14,297 nucleotides of DNA from Blautia sp. GTDB taxonomy: Bacteria > Bacillota > Clostridia > Lachnospirales > Lachnospiraceae. A program made the translations under genes and the position numbers. Location: contig JAFOJB010000487.1 of NCBI GenBank assembly GCA_017420455.1, positions 1 to 14,297 of the forward strand. The letters are read 5' to 3'. This document shows, piece after piece, positions 1-7,784 of the stretch; the first letter of the stretch is position 1, and every line of letters starts with the position of its first letter. Under the pieces are notes generated by a model. That model was given only the letters and a program-made list of their open reading frames with translations. It was not told where the DNA came from and did no database searches.

Positions 1-1
1 C

Positions 2-346
2 ACTGAGGTGCAGCTGAACGGAGAGTGGATCGACACGGTCTACGTGAATCCGAATACTCTGATCATTGCCGGCACAGAGCTGGGGGATTTTGATACGCTC
101 ACGGTATGCCAGAGGAGCAACAGTCCTACCAGAAAGGCTTTGTCCAGAAGCCAGGACCGCGCTGTGTATGCGCTGCTCCCGGAAAGCAGATGGAAAATTC
201 CGGAGAATGCTGCGCCCGCGTCGGCTGACGCCCGGGAAGGAGTCACTGCCGGAGCCGGCGGCGATCAGGAAGGAACCGCTGGCGGGACCGGTGATGTTCC
301 GGAAGGAACAGTGCCGGAAAGCGCAGATGGGGCTCCGGAACAGTAA
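2..346 (+). CDS. C-terminal fragment of unidentified protein with acidic Gly-rich tail
   Basis: The reading frame is open from the window edge to a TAA at 344-346, so the start lies outside the window and 114 residues are visible. The first part (NGEWIDTVYVNPNTL, then a short segment ending in DTLTVCQ) has the alternating hydrophobic pattern of an Ig-like/IPT-type beta domain. That is my inference, not a recognised family hit. The last 50 or so residues are low complexity, rich in Gly, Ala, Pro, Glu and Thr with repeated EGT/PE motifs, and are probably disordered. No membrane segment is visible in this part. The gene ends 19 bases before a GC-rich hairpin, and folC begins 174 bases later, so it is probably the last gene of its own transcript. 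It could be an extracellular or membrane-anchored protein; the function is not recognised. Confidence 0.7.
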   Translation, partial: TEVQLNGEWIDTVYVNPNTLIIAGTELGDFDTLTVCQRSNSPTRKALSRSQDRAVYALLPESRWKIPENAAPASADAREGVTAGAGGDQEGTAGGTGDVPEGTVPESADGAPEQ

Positions 347-364
347 AACAGGAAAGATCATGCA

Positions 365-390
365 GGGCTGCCGCCGGAAAGCGGCAGCCC
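365..390 (+). terminator. Probable intrinsic terminator hairpin after the first gene
   Basis: A perfect 10-bp inverted repeat (gggctgccgc at 365-374, gcggcagccc at 381-390) encloses a 6-base loop, 18 bases downstream of the stop codon. The stem is strong, but only ttcc follows instead of a good T-run, so termination may be partial. The position between two genes in the same direction supports a terminator. Confidence 0.6.
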
Positions 391-408
391 TTCCGTATGA
401 AAAGATGC

Positions 409-475
409 GGAACAGGAAAAGATCGGGAACAGGAAAAGATCCGGAACAGGAAAAGATCCGGAACAGAAAAAGATT
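409..475 (+). repeat. 17-bp tandem repeat, about four copies
   Basis: The unit ggaacaggaaaagatc plus one variable base recurs with a period of exactly 17 bp, starting at 409, 426, 443 and 460. The first three copies match at 16/16 core bases; the fourth has two changes (aga for agg, att for atc). A partial unit (aaaagatgcgg) sits just before the first copy. The array is purine-rich on the + strand and lies between the terminator hairpin and the folC ribosome binding site. A 17-bp period is not a multiple of three, and no reading frame is interrupted, which fits a non-coding array. Confidence 0.85.
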
Positions 476-520
476 CAGAAGTTGTATGTCAGGATATTGT
501 TGCGAATAAGAGGAGAAACG

Positions 521-1906
521 ATGAATTACGAGGAGGCAGCAGCTTATATAGAAGAAACACCGAAATTTACCACAAAGAACAGTCTTTCCCACACCCGGGA
601 CTGTCTGAGGCGGCTGGGAGACCCGCAGAAGGCTTTCCGGGTTATTCATGTGGCGGGAACCAACGGGAAGGGAAGCACCAGCGCATTTCTGGAGGGGATG
701 ATCCGTGCCGGCGGGCACAGAGTCGGGCTTTTTACCTCTCCCCACCTGGTGGAGATTACCGAGAGATTTCAGATCGACCGGGAGAACATTGACCAGGAGA
801 CCTTTCTTCGTGCCTTCCGGCAGGTGTATGACATGATCGGAGAACTGAAGAAGGAGAACATCAGTCATCCTACCTATTTTGAAATGCTTTTTCTCATGGG
901 GATGCTGATCTTTGCGGAAGCGAAGGTTCCCTATGTGGTGCTGGAGACAGGCCTTGGCGGCAGGCTGGACGCCACGACAGCGGTGGAGGATCCTCTGGCC
1001 TGCGTCATTACCTCCATCAGCCTGGACCACATGCAGTATCTTGGGAATACGGTGGAGGAGATTGCCGGGGAGAAGGCGGGAATCCTGGTGCCCGGGGTGC
1101 CCGTTGTTTTTGACGGGAATGACAGAAGGGCAGCATCGGTGATCAGAGAAAAGGCGGTTCTTCTGGGCTGTCCATATTATGAAGTAAAAAAGGAAGAAAC
1201 GCACATCCTTCGAAATACAAATCGGGGCATTGATTTTTGTCTGGATAATGAGTATTATGAGGGTACGGAGTTTTCACTGTCCTTTATCGCAGAATATCAG
1301 GTGATGAACGCAGCACTGGCACTGAAGACCATGGAGGTGCTGAAGGACCTGATCCCGGTGCCCGCAGAAAGGCTTCAGGCTGCCGTTTCCGGGACAAGAT
1401 GGCAGGGAAGAATGGAAATGGTGCTGCCAGGGGTGATCATCGACGGCGCCCATAATGAAGATGGGGTCGAAAAGTTCCTGGAGACCGCGCAGCATTTCCA
1501 GAAGGACTATCCGTTGACCCTCCTTTTCTCTGCTGTCGACGATAAGGATTACAAAAAGATGATAAAAACCATCATGGAAAGAATTTCTTTCCGGAAGGTA
1601 TATACGACCCAGGTAGGGGGATACCGGCAGGTTTCCTCGGACATTCTGGCAGAGGTTTTCCGGGAAAACGGCTGCAGCTGCGCCGAAAGCGTGCCGGATG
1701 CGGCAGAGGCCTTTACCCTGGCCGTAAGAGAGAAACCCGGGGATGGACTCCTGTTCTGCGTGGGATCATTGTATCTTGTAGGAATCATCAAGGACAGGCT
1801 GATCATGGAGACAGGAAAACAGCCGGACGAAAGGCTGCGGACACTTCAGCGTTTACAGAGGGAATTACCATATGATAGATTACGAAGAGGAACTGAAGAA
1901 ATTTGA
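521..1906 (+). CDS. folC: Bifunctional dihydrofolate synthase / folylpolyglutamate synthase
   Basis: This cytoplasmic Mur-ligase-family enzyme joins glutamate to dihydropteroate and/or extends the polyglutamate tail of folates, using ATP. The 461-residue product has the ATP-binding loop GTNGKGS at 46-52, SPHL at 73-76, ETGLGGRLDAT at 142-152, ISLDH at 166-170, EKAGI at 184-188 and WQGRME at 294-299. DGAHN at 308-312 marks the start of the C-terminal ligand domain. Length is slightly above the usual 420-440, mainly from a charged C-terminal end. I chose ATG 521 because aagaggag lies six bases upstream; an in-frame TTG at 482 adds 13 residues that look unlike the family. The 3' end overlaps the following small gene by 35 bases, so the two are probably co-translated. 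No convincing promoter was seen; read-through past the 365-390 hairpin or a weak promoter in the repeat region is possible. Confidence 0.96.
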   Translation: MNYEEAAAYIEETPKFTTKNSLSHTRDCLRRLGDPQKAFRVIHVAGTNGKGSTSAFLEGMIRAGGHRVGLFTSPHLVEITERFQIDRENIDQETFLRAFRQVYDMIGELKKENISHPTYFEMLFLMGMLIFAEAKVPYVVLETGLGGRLDATTAVEDPLACVITSISLDHMQYLGNTVEEIAGEKAGILVPGVPVVFDGNDRRAASVIREKAVLLGCPYYEVKKEETHILRNTNRGIDFCLDNEYYEGTEFSLSFIAEYQVMNAALALKTMEVLKDLIPVPAERLQAAVSGTRWQGRMEMVLPGVIIDGAHNEDGVEKFLETAQHFQKDYPLTLLFSAVDDKDYKKMIKTIMERISFRKVYTTQVGGYRQVSSDILAEVFRENGCSCAESVPDAAEAFTLAVREKPGDGLLFCVGSLYLVGIIKDRLIMETGKQPDERLRTLQRLQRELPYDRLRRGTEEI

Positions 1907-2027
1907 ACCCTGTATGGATGTGGCGGATACAGAAGGCGCTATTTTTGAGCATGAGCTGAAGGATATTCTGGATGTCCTCCAGGAGATGCTCCAGGAAACC
2001 AGGGGTTATAAAAACAGAAGAGCTTGA
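1872..2027 (+). CDS. Small acidic protein (51 aa), function unknown
   Basis: An ATG at 1872 inside the end of folC opens a 51-codon frame ending in TGA at 2025-2027. The SD-like agaggga (1857-1863) sits eight bases upstream. The product begins MIDYEEELKKFEP and is rich in Glu, Asp and Leu. The middle (FEHELKDILDVLQEMLQE) is a strong amphipathic helix, and the C-terminus is basic (GYKNRRA). There is no membrane segment or cysteine pair. The next gene begins only 13 bases after the stop, so it sits in a tight folC-small gene-TPR gene unit, which argues for real translation. No family was recognised; a helical regulator or partner of a neighbour is possible but unproven. Confidence 0.68.
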   Translation: MIDYEEELKKFEPCMDVADTEGAIFEHELKDILDVLQEMLQETRGYKNRRA

Positions 2028-2040
2028 AAGGGAGATTCGC

Positions 2041-3456
2041 ATGAACTGCATGAACTGCGGCGCCCGTCTTGGGGAAAGAGATCAGGAATACTGTCCGAAC
2101 TGCGGCTTCCATGTAATGGTACAGCGAAAGATCTGTTATCTTTCCGACTATCATTATAACCAGGGCCTGGAAAAGGCGACGATCCGGGATCTTTCCGGTG
2201 CGATCAACTGCCTGAAACAGAGCCTTGCCTATAACAAAAATAATATACAGGCAAGAAATCTTCTGGGTCTGGTCTATTTTGAGACCGGGGAGGTGGTGGC
2301 TGCCCTCAGCGAGTGGGTAATCAGCAAAAACCTGAAGCCGAAGAATAATCTGGCTTCGGACTATATCGCCAGGCTTCAGGCCAATACCAACAAGCTGGAG
2401 GCCATCAATGAGACCATCCGGAAATACAATCATGCTCTGGAGCTCTGCCGGGAAGGCCATGGGGACATGGCCGCCATCCAGCTGCGGAGGGTCCTGGCGC
2501 AGAATTCCAAGCTGATCAAGGGGTATCATCTTCTTGCCCTTCTGATGATCCGGAACAGAGAATGGAACAAGGCAAGGAAGATTCTCAGGAAGGCAGCCCG
2601 TATTGATAAAACAAACACCACTACCCTTCGTTTCCTGAAGGAAGTGGATGAGCAGACCGGGGTGCAGACAAGGCTGGATTTCGGTGAAAAGAAATTCTTC
2701 CACCGGTTTTTCCGGAAAGACCGGGAGGAGGATGTACTGGAAACAGAGACTGCTGTCCATCCGGTCACCTACAAAGGACATTCCAGGATCGTGGTACTTC
2801 TTGCCCTGCTCATAGGGATCACGGGAGGCGCCGCAGGCTATTCCGTTCTGATGATGCCCGCCATACGGCAGGGAATCTACCGGCAGGCGAACGCCCAGAT
2901 CGTAAGGTACAGCGAGTCTCTGGCCAGCCAGGGAGTGGAGCTTACCAGAGCGCAGGGAGAGGCAGAGGAGTCCGGCACCACTGCGATGCAGACCGAGAGG
3001 CAGTATCAGGCAGCGGTGAAAACCGCAGAGAGCTATCATCGTCTTCTGATCTCCTATCTGGATTATATGCAGAGCGACCTTGACAGCGCGGCCCTGGAAA
3101 TCCAGAACGTGTATAAGCAGGCTCTGCAGGAGGATGTGATGGGGGTCTACAACCTGATCGTCAACCAGACAGGGGTTACCGGAATTGAAGATCCCAACGC
3201 GCTGAGCCTTCTGGGGGAAGAGGATACAGCGGCCTCCGGCTATGAAGAAGAGGATTCCTCTTCGGATTATGACGACAGCTACGATACCGGATATACAGAT
3301 GATACAGACTATACTGACTATACAGACTATACAGATGATACCGGATATACAGAGGAATCTTATGAGGACGATACCGGTGGTATGGATACGGGGTATGAGG
3401 AATATACCGACGATTCCTACGAAGAGGACACCGGGGATTCTTATGACGAATATTGA
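2041..3456 (+). CDS. Zinc-ribbon / TPR single-pass membrane protein with Tyr-Asp-rich tail
   Basis: The 471-residue product begins with a four-cysteine zinc ribbon (C3, C6, C18, C21 in CxxC pairs). A helical repeat region follows at about 36-200, with TPR-like motifs such as NLLGLVYFETGE and YHLLALLMI. A linker leads to one hydrophobic segment at about 250-271. Residues 283-380 are helical, probably coiled coil (QANAQIVRYSESL). The last 78 residues contain 14 Tyr, many Asp, Glu, Thr and Ser, and no Lys or Arg. By the positive-inside rule the ribbon and TPRs should be cytoplasmic and the acidic tail outside; this is inference. ATG 2041 is preceded by aaagggag with six-base spacing. The function is unknown. 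The TPRs suggest protein binding, and the architecture resembles other Firmicute zinc-ribbon membrane proteins of unknown role. The tail coding DNA is internally repetitive. Confidence 0.88.
   Translation: MNCMNCGARLGERDQEYCPNCGFHVMVQRKICYLSDYHYNQGLEKATIRDLSGAINCLKQSLAYNKNNIQARNLLGLVYFETGEVVAALSEWVISKNLKPKNNLASDYIARLQANTNKLEAINETIRKYNHALELCREGHGDMAAIQLRRVLAQNSKLIKGYHLLALLMIRNREWNKARKILRKAARIDKTNTTTLRFLKEVDEQTGVQTRLDFGEKKFFHRFFRKDREEDVLETETAVHPVTYKGHSRIVVLLALLIGITGGAAGYSVLMMPAIRQGIYRQANAQIVRYSESLASQGVELTRAQGEAEESGTTAMQTERQYQAAVKTAESYHRLLISYLDYMQSDLDSAALEIQNVYKQALQEDVMGVYNLIVNQTGVTGIEDPNALSLLGEEDTAASGYEEEDSSSDYDDSYDTGYTDDTDYTDYTDYTDDTGYTEESYEDDTGGMDTGYEEYTDDSYEEDTGDSYDEY
3285..3353 (+). repeat. 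Degenerate short repeats coding the Tyr/Asp/Thr tail
   Basis: The stretch repeats short units such as gatacc-ggatatacagat and gactatacagactatac, coding TGYTDD, YTDYTDYTDD and TGYTEE. The units are 9-15 bp long, always multiples of three, so the frame is kept. It lies within the extreme C-terminal tail of the TPR membrane protein and is the kind of sequence expected to vary in copy number between strains. Confidence 0.7.
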
Positions 3457-3513
3457 TGCTTTCTGCATCTGGATTCCGGGTCGATCATCCGGGATGGGAA
3501 AAGGACCGGAAGA

Positions 3514-4872
3514 ATGGAAAACAACTGGAATGAGGAATTACTGACATTCATTGAAAACAGTCCCAGCGCCTTCCATGCCGTGGAGGCGCTGAGAAATATC
3601 TTTCTGGAGAAGGGCTTTCAGGAGCTTTTTGAACATGAAAAATGGAAGCTTCGAGGGGGAGAGGATTATTTTGTCTGCAGGAATCAGTCCTCGCTGATCG
3701 CCTTCCGTCTTCCGGTACAGAAGCCGGAGGGGTTTCAGGTTATCGCCTCCCACAGCGATTCTCCTTCCTTCAAGATCAAGGAGGAGCCGGAGATACTGGT
3801 GGAAGGGAATTATACGAAGCTGAATGTGGAGCGGTACGGCGGAATGCTCTGCGCACCCTGGTTTGACAGGCCTCTCAGCGCAGCAGGAAGAGTAGTGGTG
3901 CGGGAAGGAAACCGGGTGAGGTCCTGCCTGATCAACCTTGACCGGGATCTTTTACTGATCCCGAATCTTGCCATCCATATGAACCGCGAGGCGAATGAGG
4001 GGTACCGGTATAACGCCCAGAAGGATATGCTTCCGCTGTTCGGCGGAGAGAAAGCGAAGGACCAGTTCAGGAAACTGGTGGCCGGCGCGCTGCAGACCGA
4101 TGAGGACAGAATTCTGGGAATGGACCTGTTTCTGTATAACAGGCAGAAGGGGAGCATCTGGGGAGCCGGCCGGGAATTCATTTCCGCGCCCCGGCTTGAC
4201 GACCTGCAGTGCGCTTTCGGCGGCGCCATGGGACTTGTGAACTCCGAACCCGGCAGGAATGCGGCTGTGTTTGCCCTTTTTGACAACGAGGAAGTGGGAA
4301 GCGCCACCCGCCAGGGGGCTGCTTCTACTTTTCTGCGGGATATTCTGGAAAGGATCGCCGAGGAATACCAGGCCGCGTCGCCGGAGGATTTTTCTGTCCT
4401 CCTGGAAAACAGTTTCCTGATTTCCGCCGATAACGCCCATGCGGTGCATCCGAACCATCCGGAGGAATCGGACCCTAAATGCAGGCCGTACCTGAACCAG
4501 GGAATCGTGCTGAAATTCAACGCGGATCAGAAATATACCACAGACGGCGTTTCGGCGGCGTTGTTCCGTATTCTTTGTGAAAAAGCCGGGGTACCCTGCC
4601 AGGTCTTTGCAAACCGCTCTGATAAAAAGGGTGGTTCGACCCTGGGGAATCTTTCGGGAACACGGGTTCCTGTGCGGAGCGTGGACGTGGGGCTGCCGCA
4701 GCTTTCCATGCATTCTCCCTATGAAACTGCCGGAGCCATGGATACAGAATATTTTATCCGGATGGCGCAGACCTTTTATGCCGCCAGTCTGAAAATGGAA
4801 GGACCGGAGTCATGGGCTCTCACATTTGACGCGCCGGAATCACAGGCAGCCTCCACGCCGGCTGGGCTGTGA
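3514..4872 (+). CDS. apeB: M18-family aminopeptidase (aspartyl aminopeptidase type)
   Basis: This is a cytoplasmic di-zinc metallopeptidase that removes N-terminal residues, typically acidic ones, from peptides. The 452-residue product carries the M18 landmarks: ASHSDSPSF at 78-86 (zinc ligand H80 and D82), the CAPWFDRPL block at 113-121, APRLDDL at 225-231 (bridging Asp), and FDNEEVGSATRQGA at 256-269 (catalytic/ligand E259-E260). Later come ISADNAHAVHPN and, near the C-terminus, LSMHSPYE with the last His ligand. Length matches the family, with a short extra tail rich in Ala, Ser and Pro. ATG 3514 has aaaagga eight bases upstream. The gene starts 57 bases after the TPR gene and may be co-transcribed with it. 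The symbol follows common usage for M18 enzymes; substrate preference cannot be read from sequence. Confidence 0.93.
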   Translation: MENNWNEELLTFIENSPSAFHAVEALRNIFLEKGFQELFEHEKWKLRGGEDYFVCRNQSSLIAFRLPVQKPEGFQVIASHSDSPSFKIKEEPEILVEGNYTKLNVERYGGMLCAPWFDRPLSAAGRVVVREGNRVRSCLINLDRDLLLIPNLAIHMNREANEGYRYNAQKDMLPLFGGEKAKDQFRKLVAGALQTDEDRILGMDLFLYNRQKGSIWGAGREFISAPRLDDLQCAFGGAMGLVNSEPGRNAAVFALFDNEEVGSATRQGAASTFLRDILERIAEEYQAASPEDFSVLLENSFLISADNAHAVHPNHPEESDPKCRPYLNQGIVLKFNADQKYTTDGVSAALFRILCEKAGVPCQVFANRSDKKGGSTLGNLSGTRVPVRSVDVGLPQLSMHSPYETAGAMDTEYFIRMAQTFYAASLKMEGPESWALTFDAPESQAASTPAGL

Positions 4873-4918
4873 GCAGTAACCCTCGTCCGGCGGCGCAGTC
4901 CGGGACAAAAATAACCTG

Positions 4919-4948
4919 TTGCTAAGAGGACAGAAAAGATGCTATAAT
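4919..4948 (+). promoter_or_regulatory. Sigma-A type promoter for the murB operon
   Basis: TTGCTA at 4919-4924 (4/6 of consensus) and a perfect TATAAT at 4943-4948 are separated by 18 bp. They lie 55 bases before the murB TTG start. Transcription would begin around 4955, giving a leader of about 50 nt. Confidence 0.75.
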
Positions 4949-4991
4949 AAAGCCGCTTTTTGCATCGGAATGAACTATCAGACAGAAAGAC

Positions 4992-5006
4992 AGAGGAATA
5001 TCCTTG
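4992..5006 (+). promoter_or_regulatory. Ribosome binding site deciding the TTG start of murB
   Basis: The sequence agagga at 4992-4997 lies six bases before TTG 5004-5006. The nearby ATG at 4970 is in another frame and has no such site. The site therefore fixes murB translation at a TTG codon. Confidence 0.75.
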
Positions 5007-5936
5007 GAAACATATTTGACAGAGCAGCTGAAAGCACTGGCCGGGGAAGACCGGGTGCTTCTGCAGGAACCTATGAGCCGCCATACCACCTTCAGGATCG
5101 GCGGCCCTGCGGATATTTTTATCAGCATTCAGCAGGAAAAGGAACTTCAGGAGATCCTGAAGCTCCTTCGTGGAACCGGAACGGACTATTTCATACTGGG
5201 AAAAGGCAGCAATCTGCTGGTCAGCGACGCGGGATACCGGGGAGCGGTCGTGCAGATCTGCCGGGGAATGAATGAAATCCAGGCAGGCGGAAGAACCATC
5301 AGGGCAAAAGCCGGCGCGCTTCTTTCCGCCATAGCCGGAGCGGCAAGGGATGCTTCGCTTACCGGCTTTGAGTTTGCGGGAGGAATTCCCGGCACTCTGG
5401 GCGGGGCCGTGGTGATGAACGCGGGAGCCTATGGAGGGGAAATGAAGGATGTGCTTTCTGAAGTGACCGTCCTGACGCCCCTGGGAGAAAAACGCATCCT
5501 GAAGGCGGACGAACTGGAGCTGGGTTACCGCACCAGCATCGTGAAGGAAAAGGATTATATCGTACTGGAGGCAGAGCTTTCTCTGCAGCCGGGTGAAAAA
5601 GAGAAGATCATGGCTTCCATGCAGGAGCTGAAAAATAGAAGAACAGAAAAACAGCCTCTGGAATATCCGAGCGCGGGAAGTACGTTTAAGCGTCCGGAGG
5701 GGTATTTCGCAGGGAAACTGATCCAGGATGCCGGTCTTCGGGGTTATCGGGTAGGCGATGCCCAGGTTTCGGAGAAGCATTGCGGATTCGTGGTCAACCG
5801 TGGAAACGCTACGGCAGAACAGGTAGCCCGGCTGATCTCTGATGTGCGCGAAAGAGTCTTTTCCCTGTATGGCGTCGTCCTGGAACCGGAGGTGAAATTC
5901 CTGGGAGAATTTCAGGAGGAAATATGCGCTTTGTGA
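5004..5936 (+). CDS. murB: UDP-N-acetylenolpyruvoylglucosamine reductase (MurB)
   Basis: MurB is the FAD-dependent cytoplasmic enzyme that uses NADPH to reduce UDP-GlcNAc-enolpyruvate to UDP-MurNAc, the second committed step of peptidoglycan precursor synthesis. The 310-residue product shows RHTTFRIGGPAD at 26-37, the FAD-binding LGKGSNLLVSD at 65-75 and the glycine-rich block FAGGIPGTLGG at 124-134 ending in NAGAYGG. ELGYRTS at 172-178 holds the active-site Arg. YPSAGSTFKRP at 221-231 carries the proton-donor Ser226, and LEPEVKFLG at 293-301 the catalytic Glu. These fit the shorter type II MurB found in Gram-positives. Translation starts at TTG. The 3' end overlaps rapZ by 13 bases, and the rapZ ribosome binding site lies within murB, implying coupled translation. 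It heads a four-gene operon. Confidence 0.96.
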   Translation: METYLTEQLKALAGEDRVLLQEPMSRHTTFRIGGPADIFISIQQEKELQEILKLLRGTGTDYFILGKGSNLLVSDAGYRGAVVQICRGMNEIQAGGRTIRAKAGALLSAIAGAARDASLTGFEFAGGIPGTLGGAVVMNAGAYGGEMKDVLSEVTVLTPLGEKRILKADELELGYRTSIVKEKDYIVLEAELSLQPGEKEKIMASMQELKNRRTEKQPLEYPSAGSTFKRPEGYFAGKLIQDAGLRGYRVGDAQVSEKHCGFVVNRGNATAEQVARLISDVRERVFSLYGVVLEPEVKFLGEFQEEICAL

Positions 5937-6802
5937 TCGTAACCGGGATGTCGGGAGCAGGAAAATCCACAGCCCTGAAGATGCTGGAGGACATGAAATA
6001 CTTCTGCGTGGATAATGTACCCATCCAGCTGCTGGAGAAATTCATCGCGCTGATGCTGGAAGCCGGAAGCGCGGATATGGAAAATGCCGCTCTGGGCATC
6101 GATATCCGCAGCGGCAGTTCCATGGACGCTCTTTCCGAGGTTCTGGAACGCATGAAGGCCGCAGGGTTCCGGTTTGAGGTGCTGTTTCTGGACGCGCAGG
6201 ATTCGGTTCTGGTAAAACGGTACAAGGAAACAAGAAGACGTCATCCCCTCAGCAGGGAAGGCAGGGTGGATGAGGGAATCCGGCTGGAAAGAGAGATGCT
6301 GAAGTCCCTTCGGTGCCACGCGGATTATCTTGTGGATACCAGCAAGCTTCTCACCAGAGAGCTTCGGGAGGAGCTGGAGGAGATCTTTGTACATAACAAG
6401 GATTTCCGGAATATGGTAGTATCCATTCTGTCTTTCGGGTTTAAATACGGCATTCCCCAGGACGCGGACCTGGTCTTCGATGTGCGTTTTCTTCCGAATC
6501 CTTTTTATGTGGATGAGCTGAGAACCCTGACGGGAATGGATGAAGCAGTTTTCCGGTATGTGATGGATTCGGAGGATACCGTGCCGTTTCTGGACAGGCT
6601 TGAGGACATGATCCGGTTCCTGGCTCCGAGATACGAGAAGGAAGGCAAGACCAGCCTGGTCATCGCGGTAGGCTGTACCGGAGGCAAGCACCGCTCCGTT
6701 TCGGTGGCAAGGGAGCTTTTCGGGCGGCTTTCTTCCACAGGAGGGTACAGTTACCGGCTGGAACACAGGGATATCCTGAGGGACAGGCCGGCACGTGGAT
6801 AA
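5924..6802 (+). CDS. rapZ: RapZ/YvcJ-family nucleotide-binding protein (RNase adapter family)
   Basis: RapZ-family proteins bind and hydrolyse nucleotides. In E. coli RapZ delivers the sRNA GlmZ to RNase E to control amino-sugar synthesis; the B. subtilis homologue YvcJ is a GTPase/ATPase linked to competence. The role in Clostridia is not settled. The 292-residue product starts with a Walker A loop GMSGAGKS at 8-15, then YFCVDNVP at 26-33, RRHPL at 105-109, DVRFLPNPFY at 186-195 and the C-terminal signature GCTGGKHRSV at 250-259. All are typical and the length is normal. ATG 5924 follows aggagga (5914-5920) with tight three-base spacing and overlaps murB by 13 bases. Its link to MurB fits a family theme of controlling amino-sugar flow into the cell wall. 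Confidence 0.95.
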   Translation: MRFVIVTGMSGAGKSTALKMLEDMKYFCVDNVPIQLLEKFIALMLEAGSADMENAALGIDIRSGSSMDALSEVLERMKAAGFRFEVLFLDAQDSVLVKRYKETRRRHPLSREGRVDEGIRLEREMLKSLRCHADYLVDTSKLLTRELREELEEIFVHNKDFRNMVVSILSFGFKYGIPQDADLVFDVRFLPNPFYVDELRTLTGMDEAVFRYVMDSEDTVPFLDRLEDMIRFLAPRYEKEGKTSLVIAVGCTGGKHRSVSVARELFGRLSSTGGYSYRLEHRDILRDRPARG

Positions 6803-6821
6803 AAGATAGAGGTGAAGCAAA

Positions 6822-7784
6822 GTGTCTTTTTCAGGGATGGTGAAAGAGGAACTTTACAGAAGGCAGGATACTGCCAGACATTGCCAGCTGGCAGAGCTGT
6901 GCGCTCTGCTGATCTTCAGCGCCGTGATGCGCCCGGACAGGGAGAACAGAACGCCGAAAATTGTGTTCCGGTCAGAAAATGAATTGATTCTAAGAAAATG
7001 CTTTACATTATTGGAAAAAACATTTAATATAGTAGCGAATATTGCCATCGACGAGAATTCACCTGCCCCGAGGGGACATGTTTTCTCTGCGGAGATCTCC
7101 GATGAGAGCTGTATCGGGAGGATCCTGCAGGGGACGAAGGTGGTTTCCGATGGCGATACCGGTGAACTGATACTTGACGGAAATTCCCTGATCACACAGC
7201 GGGAGTGCTGCAGAAGGGCCTTTTTAAGAGGCGCGTTCCTTTCTTCGGGCTCCATGAGCGACCCGAATAAGGGATATCATTTCGAGATCGTCTGTTCATC
7301 TGAAACGAAAGCAAAGCAGTTGAAGGCTGTTATATGCAGCTTCTCTATTGATGCCAAGATCGTGCAGCGGAAGCATTCATATGTGGTCTATGTGAAGGAA
7401 GGCGCGCAGATCGTGGACATGCTGGGGCTGATGGGAGCAAGCGTTGCCCTGATGGATCTGGAGAATATCCGGATCGTGAAGGAAATGCGGAATTCCGTCA
7501 ACCGGCAGGTGAACTGTGAAACTGCGAATATCAACAAAACGGTCAATGCTGCGGTCAGGCAGATGGAGGATATCCGGCTGATCCAGGACATCATGGGTTT
7601 TCAGGGGCTGTCCGGGCCCCTGCAGGAAATCGCCGTCGTTCGTCTGCAGCATCCGGAAGCAACTCTTAAGGAATTGGGTTTAATGCTGAACCCGCAGGTT
7701 GGAAAATCAGGGGTCAACCACAGGCTAAGAAAACTCAGCGAGATAGCCGGGCATCTGCGGGAAAACGAGGAGGATCTATTATGA
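6822..7784 (+). CDS. whiA: DNA-binding protein WhiA (sporulation/division regulator)
   Basis: WhiA binds DNA, as a transcription factor for sporulation septation in Streptomyces and as a division and chromosome-segregation factor in Bacillus. The 320-residue product begins VSFSGMVKEEL. It contains the LAGLIDADG-like endonuclease-fold region (RRAFLRGAFLSSGSMSDP at about 131-148, then YHFEIV) without evident nuclease function. The conserved RNSVNRQVNCETANINKT at 223-240 leads into a C-terminal helix-turn-helix at about 275-310 (LKELGLMLNP, GKSGVNHRLRKL). The start is GTG 6822, with agaggtga seven bases before it; no closer ATG fits the family start. It lies 19 bases after rapZ and overlaps the next gene by four bases (ATGA), so coupled translation is likely. 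Confidence 0.95.
   Translation: MSFSGMVKEELYRRQDTARHCQLAELCALLIFSAVMRPDRENRTPKIVFRSENELILRKCFTLLEKTFNIVANIAIDENSPAPRGHVFSAEISDESCIGRILQGTKVVSDGDTGELILDGNSLITQRECCRRAFLRGAFLSSGSMSDPNKGYHFEIVCSSETKAKQLKAVICSFSIDAKIVQRKHSYVVYVKEGAQIVDMLGLMGASVALMDLENIRIVKEMRNSVNRQVNCETANINKTVNAAVRQMEDIRLIQDIMGFQGLSGPLQEIAVVRLQHPEATLKELGLMLNPQVGKSGVNHRLRKLSEIAGHLRENEEDLL

Noticed and set aside
66..509. A 147-codon + strand frame across the first gene end, the hairpin and the 17-bp repeats
   Set aside because: Its product is Arg/Lys-rich low complexity reading through a terminator and a tandem repeat; it is a shadow of the first gene and non-coding sequence.
482..520. TTG start for folC giving a 13-residue longer protein
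   Set aside because: The added residues are unlike the family N-terminus and there is no SD at suitable spacing, whereas ATG 521 has aagaggag six bases upstream.
3285..3353. Repeats considered as a CRISPR array
   Set aside because: Units are 9-15 bp, keep the reading frame and have no spacers; they are coding repeats of the tail.
1939..3468. A 509-codon open frame on the minus strand opposite the TPR gene
   Set aside because: Its product is a low-complexity Ile/Val/Cys run opposite the Tyr/Asp/Thr tail and has no domain. The + strand frame has a zinc ribbon, TPRs and a good ribosome binding site. The antisense openness follows from codon bias.
4873..4918. Possible terminator after the M18 aminopeptidase
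   Set aside because: Only a weak pairing (cgccgg with ccggcg over a 25-base loop that begins inside the gene) and no T-run was found.
5912..6820. A 302-codon minus-strand frame opposite rapZ
   Set aside because: rapZ shows all family motifs on the + strand; the antisense product matches nothing recognisable and has no supporting start context.
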